64,000 nucleotides of DNA from Siphonodentalium dalli. Lineage: Eukaryota; Mollusca; Scaphopoda; Gadilida; Siphonodentaliidae. The notes under the pieces are model-generated. The model was not told the DNA's origin. It saw only the letters and a list, made by a program, of their open reading frames with translations, and ran no database searches. Made by a program: the position numbers and the translations under genes. Shown here piece by piece: positions 22,538 to 34,134 of this stretch (positions are counted from its first letter, which is position 1; each line of letters begins with the position of its first letter). The stretch spans positions 107,097,319 through 107,161,318 of the forward strand of contig CP136066.1 in NCBI GenBank assembly GCA_032622095.1, given 5' to 3'.

Positions 22538-24063
22538 AGTGGGGGGGATAATTACAGGAAAACATAAAAATCGTTCACTTTGTGATAGAAGCGCCAAACT
22601 TTCAGAATTTGTTAAGTGGTTGGTGAGTATCACTAAACTGGCTGACATACAATAACTCACTGTATACCTATTCACCTCACGTATGATCATAGAGTAACTC
22701 CCTGGCTACGATCTTGGCATCCACACTGTATTCAGTTGACATTTTCTTAGCATAATGGACCAGAATAGCCAAATATTATGGTCCATCTCAATTCTGTCTC
22801 AAAGTTCTGCCCATTTCCTTTCAATAAATATGGCCAAAATCACAAAAGAGGTGCTCGGCAAAATTACATACTTTAAAATGAATTTATTTTGCCCCATACG
22901 GAAGTGGGACAACCAGAATAGAACATTTAGTTGTCAGTTAATTAACTAACACGTATAATAACCAAGTGAGTCACATTTTGCTACATTTTCGGATAATGCA
23001 GAGAATGTTCGGGATATATGTAAAAAATTTACATTTTACAAATTTGGTTGCCATTTTGGAAGCCATCTTGAGCAATTTGGTCTATAAACACCGTAGTGAG
23101 ACACATTTAAGATAGACCAAAACAATAAAAACCTTTCAATCCAAAGATAGTTACATTTTACCTGAAAAAATGGTCCAAACCTGAAAAGTGAATTTTTGCC
23201 AATATTTATGTCAAGTTTTTGAGAGAAAAGTCCAATATTTTTGACGATGTCAGTGGTGACAATAGTAACAATTAACCATGGTGCATCAGACATGTTAGTA
23301 TTCAATGTATAGAATGCATAATTGCCAATTTTATACATCAACCACAACTTGCAAATGATTGCAGGAGACGCTGGTGTAATATTTACCATTTTCCATATTT
23401 TGGCGGCCATATTGGCAGCCATTTTGAGCCAAAGTAAGAATTTTGGTTCCAGTGATTTGGAATATTCATAGGTAATGATATGCCTCACTTACATTACAAA
23501 GTTATGTTCATTTCTTGTTGAAATATGACTAGAATCCCAATTGTGATTTTTTTGTGAAATTTTATACCGCATCCTGTAAAATCGAAGTTTTGAGGGATCG
23601 GAAAGGGCTAGGACCACAATAATTGCATATTTCATTGCTCCAATGATCGGTTAATATACAAAACACAAAATAAAGTTGCATTACTCAACCAGTTCCAAAC
23701 AGCATGAATTGAACTAGAAGATATTTGTGAAAAATTGTCATATTTTCAACTTCCGGCGGCCATATTGGCGGCCATCTTATGAAAATTTAGATATGTTTTG
23801 GCCCAAATGAACCGTAGTCACCTCCCAACTATAATTGTATTGAGAAAACTGTGAGAAGATGCGATTTTCACAAGAAGAGGATGGCATAAACCACCCAACC
23901 CAAAAACTGAGATTTTCAAAAAGGTCAAGGTCAAATTGAAGGTCAAGGTGACCTCCAAAATCTGGAACCAGCCAGTTTAGTGATACTCACCAACTACTTA
24001 ACAAACTCTGAAAGTTTGGCGCTTCTATCACAAAGTGAACGATTTTGCAACTATCCCCCCACT
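22538..24063. mobile_element. 1.5-kb DNA transposon with about 105-bp terminal inverted repeats
   Basis: The ends AGTGGGGGG and CCCCCCACT are followed inward by inverted words AAAATCGTTCACTTTGTGAT, AGAAGCGCCAAACTTTCAGA and GTGAGTATCACTAAACTGGC. The flanks are ACCTT on both sides (22533-22537 and 24064-24068), a candidate 5-bp target duplication. The interior repeats GGCGGCCATATTGGCGGCCA-like modules at 23050, 23405 and 23755. No transposase is visible, so it is non-autonomous; superfamily not assigned. Confidence 0.85.
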
Positions 24064-24068
24064 ACCTT

Positions 24069-24716
24069 CATCATTGTTGTGTTAAATGTCATACCATTTC
24101 ATAACCCCGTTCATCAGTCCTAAGTCGGTTGTAGGAAAGGGCATCCTTCGAGTCCTTTCAAATGGTATCCAGACGATTGGGCAGGCTATGGTCTTACAAT
24201 CTCGTCCAAATACGGATACGATAGGCGAGAATCGCATGCGTTTTGATATGTCGATGCCGTCTGGAGAGTTTGGCGGGACCAGCATCCCGTCTCGATTTGC
24301 TCAGTCTACCCTTGATGCTATAAAGTGGTAGCCGCGGGCGCTTATATATAGAGTTGTTTTTATGAGCCATCAGGCCCCCGCGACCTGACTGCCTCGATAT
24401 CAATTTGAAAAAGGGGTAACAGTTTGAATTTTGTGTTTCCCAACAGGTCTTAGACAGTGCCGTCCGCCTCCCCCTAAAAGTGATTTTTCCTATAGTGTTT
24501 TTGAAACGTGTCTCTTTGTGGTGTCATTCTTTTGGTATGATTTTTTACTAAATAACGGGTATGTTAGAGTTACATTTCTTTGAATTTTACAATCGAAACA
24601 TATTCGCATGCGATGCTGAGTCACGCGGGACACGGCAAACTAAATCGCGCGCAAATTGGCTTGCGATTTTTCAGCATCCCACCCCATTTGGCATGCGATA
24701 GCGTTTGTACTAGGTG
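24069..24716. other. no gene recognised
   Basis: An 81-residue plus-strand frame (24086-24331) has no domain I recognise. A diverged AACAGGTC/GACCTG pair is near its end. Nothing else. Confidence 0.35.
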
Positions 24717-24852
24717 CATTGGGACCTTGGACGATTGGGACCTTAAGTTAGACGATTGGGACCTTGGACGATTGGGACCTCGGGACGATTGGGACCTTGG
24801 ACGATTGGGACCTCGGACGATTGGGACCTTGAGTCAAGACGATTGGGACCTT
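24717..24852. repeat. minisatellite GACGATTGGGACCTT, about 8 copies
   Basis: ATTGGGACC recurs at 24718, 24735, 24755, 24770, 24787, 24804, 24819 and 24842 in units of 15-23 bp. The same word in inverse orientation (GGGTCCCAATCGTC, 27959-27972) lies beyond the MULE remnant, so the two may mark the ends of that transposon. Confidence 0.85.
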
Positions 24853-25030
24853 ATTCAAGTTAATATATGTTTATACCGTTTAATTTCATTTATATGTTCC
24901 TATTAAATAATTATTACAAAGGGATCACCGCTGATTAATCGTCACCTTCTTAACAGTGATCAATGAGTTGGAATGACTAGGTATCAAGTATGCGTTTGTG
25001 TTACCGAATCTCTGTAAAAACAAGAACAGC

Positions 25031-25038
25031 TATATAAG
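25031..25038 (+). promoter_or_regulatory. possible TATA box of the MULE transposase
   Basis: TATATAAG lies 40 bp before the ATG of the transposase first exon. The distance to any start site is unknown, and AT-rich DNA makes chance matches common. Confidence 0.3.
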
Positions 25039-25070
25039 ATTTCCAGATCTGAAATGATGGCATATCAAAC

Positions 25071-27357
25071 ATGTCTTCCGAAAACGTTGAGTGCTTATTC
25101 TGTGGTGTCGAAGTTCGACCTCGGCAGGAAGGTTTGAACTGCGGTGGCTGTTCTCGTTGGCAGCATCGTAAGTGTCAGCAGAGAAGTTTACAGACAAGCA
25201 GTGAAAGAGCGTTCAGATATCGACTGGTCATGTTCATCTTGTAAAACCAAACAGGTATATATATATTTTTAAATCTTCCTTTATACATGCATGCAACACC
25301 TTTAAAAAGAACAGAAATATAATAATGTAAATAGAGACGACATAAGAGTAGGGGCCGCCAGACATGTCATTTTTGCAACAACCAAACCGCTATCCCTTCT
25401 TGCCAGAGCCAAGACATGGTATCTTGATGGAACCTTCAGTGTCGTCGACAAGCCGTTCACGCAACTCTTTGGCATCCACGCTGTCGTCCGGTCGGGAGAT
25501 AACATGAAACAACTGCCTCTTTGTTTCGTTCTGATGTCCCGAAGAACTAAGCAAGACTACAAGAAGGTTATACCCAGATAGCATGACATGGTTGGGCCAA
25601 CGTTGGCACAACCAACATCTGAATGGTTGGGCCGACGTAGGGCAACCAACGTTGGGCCAACGTAATTTTGCTCATTGGGTCAACGTTGTGCCAACGTGTT
25701 GGGCCTACGTTGGGCCGACGTTGGACGATATATAGAGAGCGTTGGCCCAACGTTGTGCCAACGTTGATATCCAGACTATATTGTTGGCATAACGTTGGCC
25801 CAACGTTGGAAACTAAACCATTTGGTTGGCATAACGTTGACCCAACGGAGGGAAAACGTTGGAAACTCAAACTAAATTGGTTGGCATAACGTTGGGGAAT
25901 TTTTTTTTTTGGCATCCAATAATCAGTTCATAATTTAGTTACCACCGTCAGCCACCATGTCACTATCAGATGCAAGTTTGTGAGAAACTACTATGCATGT
26001 TAACAAGTATTCCCCGCTATAACTTATATGTACGCCGGACAAACATTCAGAGCTTTGTGATTCCGAGAAAAATATTGGAAAAATAATTAATTAATTTTAC
26101 ACAAAAGAGTAGTTTCTCACAAACGTAACCTACCTCGGATAGCGACCCGATGACCAATGGTGGCATCTAAAGAGCGAACAAATCCTTGAATTCCAAATTG
26201 AAGAAACTGAATCCTTTATTTGCTAAAATCAATACCAGCAGCAACACTGAACGAGAACCAGAACAAAGCGCGCAATATGAAAAGCAGACGCCTGATCCGT
26301 TGTGCACGCGCGTATAGTTTGACGTCAGAGCTTTCTACGTCATCTACGTTGGCATTACGTTGGGCCAACGATATACCAACCGACAACATCAAACGTGTTT
26401 TATGACATATCGTAGCATATATTGTGTCAGCAATGTTTGTACGTTTAATTGTTTACGGAACATACAGCATATCGTTGAGATTTATATCACTGTATGTACG
26501 CTACATATGTAATTGGACTATCGTGAAGCTGTACTTAGCCGTTGGCATGTCCGCGTTGGCCCAACGTTGGACCAGCGTTATAATTCCAACGGTTGGGAGA
26601 AATATAGGCCTACGTTGGGTCAACGAAGGGCCAACAACGTCAACACAACCGATGCATGTGCTGCAGTAAATTCCGTTGTCACGTTCGCGTTGGCCCAACG
26701 TTATAATTCCAACGGTTGGGATGAATAGGCCTACGTTGGATCAACGAAGGACCAACGTCAACCCGACCGATGTGCCGCGGTAAATTTCGTTGGCACGTTC
26801 GCGTTGGCCCAACGTTGGATCAGCGTTGTAATTCCAACGGTTGGGAGGAATAGGCCTATGTTGGGCCAACGAAGGGCCAACAACGTCAACCAAACCAATA
26901 AATTGCGTTGGCCCAAGTTGGCCCAACGTTATAATTCCAACGGTTGGGGGGGAATACGTTGGGCCAACGAAGGGCCAACAACGTCAACCCAACCGATGTG
27001 CTGCAGTAAATTCCGTTGGCACGTTCGCGTTGGCCCAACGTTGGACCAACGTTATAATTCCAACGGTTGGGAGGAATACGTTGGGCCAACGAAGGGCCAA
27101 CACCATTAACCCAACCAAACCTATTGCCAACGTTGCCGACATTATGCCAACGTTGGCCCAACGTAGTCATGCTATCTGGGTACAGGCTGTGCTGAGTCAC
27201 ATGGAAAGCACCAATGTAACATCTTTCGTCGTGGACTTTGACGGAGGCGGCAATGTGGCAGGCCCTAAGAAGTGTATTCGACAACCCGACCATACATGGA
27301 TGCGCTTTCCATTTCAACCAAGCCCTCTGGAGGCATTACCAGCGATTGGGATTAAAT
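25071..27357 (+). pseudogene. decayed MULE-type transposase (interrupted)
   Basis: Exon 1 (25071-25254) encodes a cysteine-rich PHD-like module: C-L-F-C, R-P-R-Q-E, C-x2-C, WQHR-x-C and, after a frame break, IDW-x-C-x2-C. It ends at CAG|GTATAT. Exon 2 probably starts at 25315. It carries RHVIFATT, WYLDGTF (first catalytic Asp), PFTQLFGIHA and FVLMSRR-x3-DY, all hallmarks of MULE transposases. It is cut at 25572 by a nested element and resumes at 27183 with VVDFD (second catalytic Asp). One extra G at 27243-27244 then shifts frame into MWQALRSVF, GCAFHFNQALWRH and QRLGL, before a splice donor GTAAGT at 27358. The later Glu region and any SWIM domain are not seen. The protein is inactive as it stands. 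Confidence 0.85.
25573..27180. mobile_element. 1.6-kb TA-flanked element with GTTGGGCCAACG palindrome arrays
   Basis: Perfect 15-bp inverted ends CCCAGATAGCATGAC, with further matching GTTGGGCC, are flanked by TA (25571-25572 and 27181-27182). This footprint fits Tc1/mariner-like transposition. Both outer thirds are filled with GTTGGCCCAACGTTGG-type words in both orientations, and a repeating block near 26540-27110 adds TATAATTCCAACGGTTGGG. The centre (about 25910-26330) is unrelated AT-rich DNA. No transposase. Open frames on both strands arise from the palindromic repeats. Confidence 0.9.
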
Positions 27358-27358
27358 G

Positions 27359-27958
27359 TAAGTTTTAACCTCTGCACACAACGTATATATATTTTTATTG
27401 TCATTTAAAGAATTTATAATTGTATATAAATAATATAATAATACTATTTAATAATATGTACATAACGAATTAAATAACGAATTAAATAACGAATTACCGG
27501 TAATATAATATAATTCACAAAGAATAATTAAAATCACAAGTACATTTATCTGTTATTAATATTTCTGTGGGACAGTTACGACTCCAAAGAAATTTCATCG
27601 TCGTCGCTGCTGAAAGAAATTTCGAAGCTATATGCACCCGTTCGGCAGAATGAGAGATCAAGCGACCAGTAAGATGTATGCTGGTCTATGCTCTCCACCA
27701 GGTCAATGACCAATGAGATTATCAAATACCATCGTCATTATTGTTTTGTATTATATCATTATTATATTTGTTAATTCCGTTACATAAATAAAATTTGATT
27801 TTAAACTAATATACCATACTTATAATTTCTTATAATTTCCCCCAAATTACGTCACACCGCACTAAATATAAATCTGAAATTAGTTGTGATTGACAGGCGT
27901 AAACATGGTCACGTGCCAGTGCCGTCATGGCCGCTAAGAATCGGAATTAATAGTTGCA
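27359..27958. other. no gene recognised (interior of MULE remnant?)
   Basis: It should hold the downstream part of the MULE transposase if the element extends to 27972. I can see no exon with the expected motifs. An AT-only stretch covers 27375-27530. Confidence 0.35.
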
Positions 27959-27972
27959 GGGTCCCAATCGTC
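27959..27972. repeat. candidate right terminal repeat of the MULE
   Basis: GGGTCCCAATCGTC is the complement of the GACGATTGGGACC unit at 24717-24852 and, like it, reads inward towards the transposase remnant. A target duplication was not found. Confidence 0.4.
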
Positions 27973-27979
27973 TGACAAT

Positions 27980-28021
27980 CTTTCAAATCCTCCCGGGGTC
28001 CCCTCCCCAAATTCCTAATAA
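27980..28021 (+). repeat. short 3' tail of the unknown-protein retroposon
   Basis: TTTCAAATCCTCCCGGGG ... CCCAAATTCCTAATAAA matches, in order, the 3' end of the minus-strand element at 49794-49850, including the terminal CCTAATAAA. It looks like a very short 5'-truncated copy. Confidence 0.5.
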
Positions 28022-28664
28022 ACATCGATCGCTTATAACATAAAGTCCATCCCGCGAGCGCCGAGCGGGGACACTTATTTAGATATATACAGGCTACACC
28101 ACTTGTCTATCTATATATATTTTCTATGTTGTCTGACATTACAAATAGTCGTGAGAATACCCGTACGTGTGATCGCAGAGCTCACAGTACGACGATATTA
28201 GTACGAATATTTTCTGGTACGAAACGTCTTTTTCGGAAACAATAAATTGGTAAAAATCGATTGCGAATGCTGCGAATTAATCGACCATTTTGTGGAATTT
28301 TCTCGGGAAATTGTAAAGTATAGGTAATTCTAGTGTTATTGGACATACGATGAGCATATTAAGGAATTGTAGTTGCATCACGCACCTGATAAATTATTAA
28401 AATTATATTCATAATTTTAAATTTTCGTGTACATGTATATTACAAATTTTGCAAAGCTTTAGCTGACGCCGAATCAACAGTGTGCCGCAAACAAAAGATA
28501 TAGGTTTACTTAGGTTACTGTGTATTTAGAATTGTTCACGTTCGTTTGAATTAACGCATTTATGGTAATATAAATTAATATTTATTGAGTACATGTGTAC
28601 TGAATTGAATTTGAAGGATGTTTTAGCTCATGAATCATTGAATGCAGACTATTTTTTTTAAAGC
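28022..28664. other. no gene seen
   Basis: AT-rich DNA without recognisable features. Confidence 0.4.
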
Positions 28665-28868
28665 TTAGATTAGACAGGTCTGGCTCATTCAGTCATTCAC
28701 TCATTGGTCTTCATAAAAGCCGAACATAACAGAACACATGTTCAAATAATGAGATATTAATGAGATATTTTACAAATAAAGTTCATAGGCATATGTATTC
28801 ATGTTCAAACTATTACTATATGAAGTTTGGTGGAGTTTGGGTCAATAATGAGTGTTTTATTACATGTA
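28665..28868. repeat. outer left arm of a large inverted-repeat structure
   Basis: AGGTCTGGCTCAT, TTCATAAAAGCCGAACATAAC, ATGTATTCATGTTCAA and TTTGGGTCAATAATGA recur in inverse order at 38340-39005. The arm is interrupted by the insertion at 28880-30184 and continues to about 30240 (GTGTTTGGCATAGAAAAGCC). Confidence 0.75.
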
Positions 28869-28879
28869 CATCACTGTCA

Positions 28880-30184
28880 TCAGGGGGTAGTAAAAAAATT
28901 GCAGGAACGTATGCCGTTTTTTTGCATCTGGCATTTTCGGGGACCCACCCCCCCCCCCCCCCCAAACCTGCACAAACAAATTTTTTATTCCCAATTTTTT
29001 GACACCCACCCCCCAAATTTCACTAAAATTGGTCTAAAATCGTATAAAACTCTACTGATATCACTCATATTCATGAGTAGGAATTATCTTAATTAGTTCA
29101 AATAACAGTTTAACCTGTTTCAGTTTAAGTTTTTTAATTGAACAAAAAAAAGTTTTATAAATTGCTGATCATCATTCTGTAAACCTAGGTCATTGTGCAG
29201 AATGCGTCGGAGATACCTGTGGGACTTCGCACACATTTTGATCTTAGACATAGCCTTCATTTAGCGGTGGCCCCTTTGTGCGCTTCAAGCAAATTTGGTC
29301 ATTGAAACATTTTGATTTATATATATTGTTTTTATATATTTTTTTAAGAGTGAATTCCTTGCTCAATTTAACAAAACCAATTTTATTTAATTTTTTTAAT
29401 TGAAAATTTTGAAAAATTAATACCATTATAATATCTGCCAGGGTACTCTGAGTCACCACACCAAATTTGGTTGAACTCGGTCCAGGGGTCTGAGAGAGAA
29501 ATCTGGACAGATCTTGCTCGTTTATATATATACATGTATATACAAATGTAGATAGATGACAAGCAGTCACAGCACTATACCAGACTTGGATACTTTAGGT
29601 CTTGTGAGAGATCATCTGAGTTGAAAGACATGTAAATAATTCACTGATTTGCTTGATGCACTGATGACAGATAGTTTCTACCCATTGATAGTCACATTAA
29701 CGTTTGAGACAGTTGCTCGCTCTTTTTCCGTGCACACAATGATCTAGGTATTAGTTACATCAGGACAAGTTTACTTATACCGGTATATATATGCAAACTT
29801 AGGTCATTGTACAGGATACACACAATTCCATAATTTCTAACAATTTACCGATTAGTCTGTCAACCAGCCCATTATCTAGCATTATGCGTTAACACTTTTG
29901 TTAGTCTACTGGAGCAACCTCTGTTATAATAAATGACAAACAGTCACTATGCCAGACTTGGATATTTTAGGTGTTGTGAGAGTAACCGATCATGAGTTGA
30001 TAGACATGCAAATATTTCACTGATTGGCTTGATGTACTGATGAACAGTGTGATGACAGTTGTTCATTCTTTTTCCATGTATACAATGTCAAATAAGGGCA
30101 CAAAAGGTCTTTAGTAAAAAATTTGCATGAGGTTGTGAAAAACGTGGGCCACCCACCACCCCGGCATACGTTCCTGTACATAGA
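28880..30184. mobile_element. nested element with CAGGAACGTATGCCG ends
   Basis: GCAGGAACGTATGCCG near the left and CGGCATACGTTCCTG near the right are inverted. Direct TGTACAT words lie outside both. A C-tract plus ACCCACCCCCC follows the left end, and a GGTGGGTGGCCC-type tract precedes the right end. The homologous arm at about 38.4 kb lacks this segment, which supports insertion. The end motif resembles the 60037-61128 element (CAGGCACGTATGAT). The 108-residue minus frame at 29244-29570 is unrecognised. Confidence 0.65.
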
Positions 30185-30294
30185 TGTTTTGTATACCGGT
30201 AACGTGTTTGTGTTTGGCATAGAAAAGCCGAACACAAACTTTTGCCATGGATTAGTCTATCGGCTGATAGGTGATAATTAATATCTTCCATGTG

Positions 30295-31500
30295 GGATTT
30301 AGCACAGGGGCTTGTAACGCGCTCCGCTACCCGCCCCCCTTTTGCGCTGCCCATATACGCGCCTGCTTCACGTTAATGGTAGTATAATAGAGTCTCTATT
30401 ATACTACCATTAACGTGAAGTAGTCTGTGGGCCAATTCTCATAAAGCCTCTAGTTTAGAAGTTGGCTGCACCCCCCCCCCTCCAACAAAGGTTTTTATAT
30501 ATCAAATTAAAGGTCATTATATGACGCATCCGATTTTGCTTGTTGCCCGCTTCAGAGTGTGTCCCAAAATAGATTTTTTCAGGCAAGAAAACTCCTACCC
30601 CTTAATAAAATAAAAATTTCATCGAGTACAAGTGTCAGCGTATAAAAATATGACTGCGATTATAAAGTGAATAAGACATTGTTTACATTAATTACAGATC
30701 ACCATAAAACAACATGAGATACAACACTGGACCAATGTATAAGTTAGTTCGAAAAAAAAAATTATTTTTGAAAAATAGTGTCACATACAATTGGCTATAA
30801 CTTGTGAAACACATGGGCCATTGGCGCGCAACAAATCTAAAAAATTGCCCCAAAGACCTTAGATCTAGCAAAACAAGTTGGATGATGGACTGATAATTAT
30901 ATTTCTGTGAAAATGCGCTGTGGGCATAAACTTTTTCTCAGAAAAATGAATTGCATAGTTTACACTTAGGATGCCGCATGCAAAGGATGCTTTAGGGGCA
31001 TAAAATTATAAGGTGTGGAGATTGATGAAGGGGAATTATAAACAACCTTGTCCGAACATGTTTTAAGATGAAAATGTTGGGAAAAATAGTGAAAAATGTA
31101 ATTTTTTACTAATTTCTCAAAATTTTACAACAATGTGATTAAATTTTGACAGGGGTATGGAAAAGTCACCGAGGATACTGGTCCAGAAAATGTAAATTCA
31201 TAAAACCTCACATGCTCACTTTTTGGTCAACTATTTCATATTTTTTCAATTTTTATTTGAATTTTTGTACAAAGCCGATTATATATATATATATTTCAAC
31301 TGGTCACATATGGCTAGGAAATTCTGATGAGTGAGACTTACGTTTTACTGGGAGGTTTTTTCTTATTTTGTGGCGCATTTTGACACCAGACGCAATTGAC
31401 GATATATACAGCATCGGACACTTCATGTTTGATAATTGTGTTAAGATGGCATCCAAAACGGCCACCAAGATCGAAATTTTTCAAACTTACAGGCACAAAT
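30295..31500. repeat. inner left arm, inverted copy of 34135-35335
   Basis: Matches its partner in inverse order: CACAGGGGCT..TAACGCGCTCCGCT, GGCTGCACCCCCC..CCAACAAAGG, AACTTGTGAA.CA.ATGGGC, GATGAAGGGGAATTATAAA and CACATATGGCTA. There are many substitutions and indels. Part of it (31023-31250) has a third copy at 45530-45725. No transposase frame. Confidence 0.8.
30366..30420. repeat. perfect 27+1+27 bp palindrome
   Basis: CTTCACGTTAATGGTAGTAT... and its exact complement are separated by a single T. It lies inside the inner left arm, and the partner arm (near 35230) lacks it, so it was added after the arms diverged. Confidence 0.9.
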
Positions 31501-34134
31501 TAAACTGGGTTCGTTATATGGGGATAATTCGCATGAATCATTGTAGCCAATTGCAAATCGCAATAGTTCTATAACTGCATTTGGATAGGGATGAAGTGTC
31601 ATCAATGCGTTGTTGATGCATAGGGCTTTCGCGTCCCTTACGCAACGACCATGCGATGGCCCTCAAGGAAAATCAAACCCATATAATTCCATATATCTCA
31701 TGCATGGTAACTATGCTTTATATACCAGTACTTCTGTTGCGGGGTCATTTTAGCCAGACCTATTTTCAACCTTGAGGGAGACAAGCAGAACTCCCATGGC
31801 TTGATTATATATTAGTACTGGGAGATGGACCGGGCCACCCGGGGCGATCCGATACACTGCATGTCAAAATGTGCAGTACTTCAGGATTTTAGGAAAATAT
31901 TTGACTCTGTTTAGCTGTTATGTTTCTGCCCAGCTTGTGGGCATATATTCTTGGTCAACTGACAGGGACAATGAGTGTGGACTGGCCGATCATGAATATG
32001 CCTGAATCTTGCTTCATCATTAGTTATAGATTCGTTTTTTATGCATGTGCATCTGGGTGCTGACTATTCCCTCTCTGCGTAGGGGGTAACATTATTTACA
32101 TGAAACTCAAACGGGCATATAAGTAAAGGGACATACTTTAGGGACACCTCATGTCACTCTGCCTAGTGTTATCATATACCATAAACATGTATCTCGTCCA
32201 CTATAGATAGGTTATAAGGACATGGCATTCTAGAATGGGTTAAGTTATTGTGTCAAGTAATTGCCTGATAGTTTACACGAAAAAAGTGTTGCTTAAGAAG
32301 TCTGTATTTTTGTTATTCTTGTTTAACAACAGGAGAACATTTATCGCAATGTCGGCTTGTCACATAAAGCACATACAAATTCTTGACAGGATGTAAGTAG
32401 GTCATCATCGATATTAGTATATTGTTGAAGATGTTGCATAATATGATACATTGCAATTCTTTTTCAGAATAAGTCATTATGCTACTTTTTTCCTCCAACC
32501 GAGAATACAATCCTGGTATTCAGGTAATGCTTCACACGTCCTGTGTCCATGTCCATGACACAGTTCCAGATAATGCCAAATATTTATCAGGTGGTGATAA
32601 CAAAGACTCCTTGACAGGCTTCTATTTTTTTCGCGAATGGTTGAGTGCATAATCTACATGTGTTTCAAAAACAATGAATTATTATGTTTGCCATGGGGTG
32701 GAATGTCACGTGATATGGTCCCTGAATGGCGACGTTCGCGTACAGTTAGTTCCTGCTCTCGTGCTAGTATGTTACCACGAGGAAGCGGATACAGGTACTG
32801 TTACACGCAGCCAATGCACCATGCCTCGGTCGGAAGCTAGTTATTGTTTTATTCCACTGAGGTACTGTAGGTACATGTCGAAATACTAGAATCTTATGTT
32901 TCTCAATGAATATGAGCTAGGATAGTTCTTCATACTAAATCCAAAAATAGGTCATGTCACGACTCATGTGCCATTTCCGTGAAAGACATAGCGGACAGTA
33001 TTGTCCAATGAGGTGTGTGAATCCTTGCCTCCAATTCACGCTTTGACAGGCTGCGACATTCACAAATACCTATAAAATGAATCCGTTTGACTTAGTAGTC
33101 AAAAGCAGTAAAATGTGATGTGAATTTTCATCAATTTGTGTAATATATTAATTTTGAAGATATATCCTACCAAGAGTCTGCATGTGGGTTATATTATGGT
33201 GGGCCATAATTTCGTCTATTCAACAAATTAATGCACACGTTCTTATATTGTATAACTGAACACTGGAACACATCTTCTACCCACAGCAGCCACAGACTCC
33301 TTAAGAAATCACATCAACACATCTTCGTGCGAACAATATCAGTGATTGGCACATCATACTAACTCCCAAGCCTGGCGTACCATGCCATGACAGCCATGGG
33401 TGGTCGCTCTTTGATTGAGTCCTACAAACCAGACAGATTATACTTCTGATGGACTGTGACTACTGAGCTTTGGCTGCAAAGATTCATGTGAATCTGACAC
33501 ATGATCTTGTTTCAGCGCAGACTAACCATGTAACGGTGTATGTGGGAATGTCTACAATAACCAAAATAGTATTAATTTTGACGACTCATATGATGAGTAG
33601 AGTGAGAGAACATTTAAGGACTATAGGTAGTCAAATTATAGAACAGGAAGTAGTAGCATGTCCTGAAAACTGTTGGCAACACAATATTATATACTACAAA
33701 AGTCAATGCTTTATTGACAAAAAATCCTCTGTATAACAACTAATTTTTTAAATATAAAATACTACACCTGAACACATGTTTACATCAGAGATAGGCAACA
33801 TGAAATTGGAGGCTGGTAATTTGAGTTTACAATTTAAATTTTCTTCAGAAAAATTATATAAAATGATATTACTTATCTAAACTAGTCCAAAAGGCACATG
33901 TTTATTGATGATTGTTTTAATCTTTCTATACATTGACTTGTACCAGGTATCAAGCATTCCCCCAATAAATGATTATCTACATGTATAGTCCTTAAGACAA
34001 CCAATTACTCAATAGCTTAACTTAATTGAAACAATAGTAGGGTTCTATGGTCTGTTTATGGTTACCTGTGAACTCGTGATTAACAATTCCCTTGTCCCCA
34101 GATAACGAACTCAGTCACGTTTGTGATGGAAAGT
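31501..34134. other. spacer of the large inverted repeat; no gene recognised
   Basis: No open frame here has a recognisable domain. A short segment (33895-33945, containing TTTCTATACATTGACTT in inverse) is shared with 45733-45790. Confidence 0.4.

Noticed and set aside
26804-27368. Long overlapping frames of 100-175 residues on both strands
   Set aside because: They are products of the palindromic GTTGG/CCAAC arrays in the nested element. Only the last part of the region belongs to the MULE transposase, in another frame.
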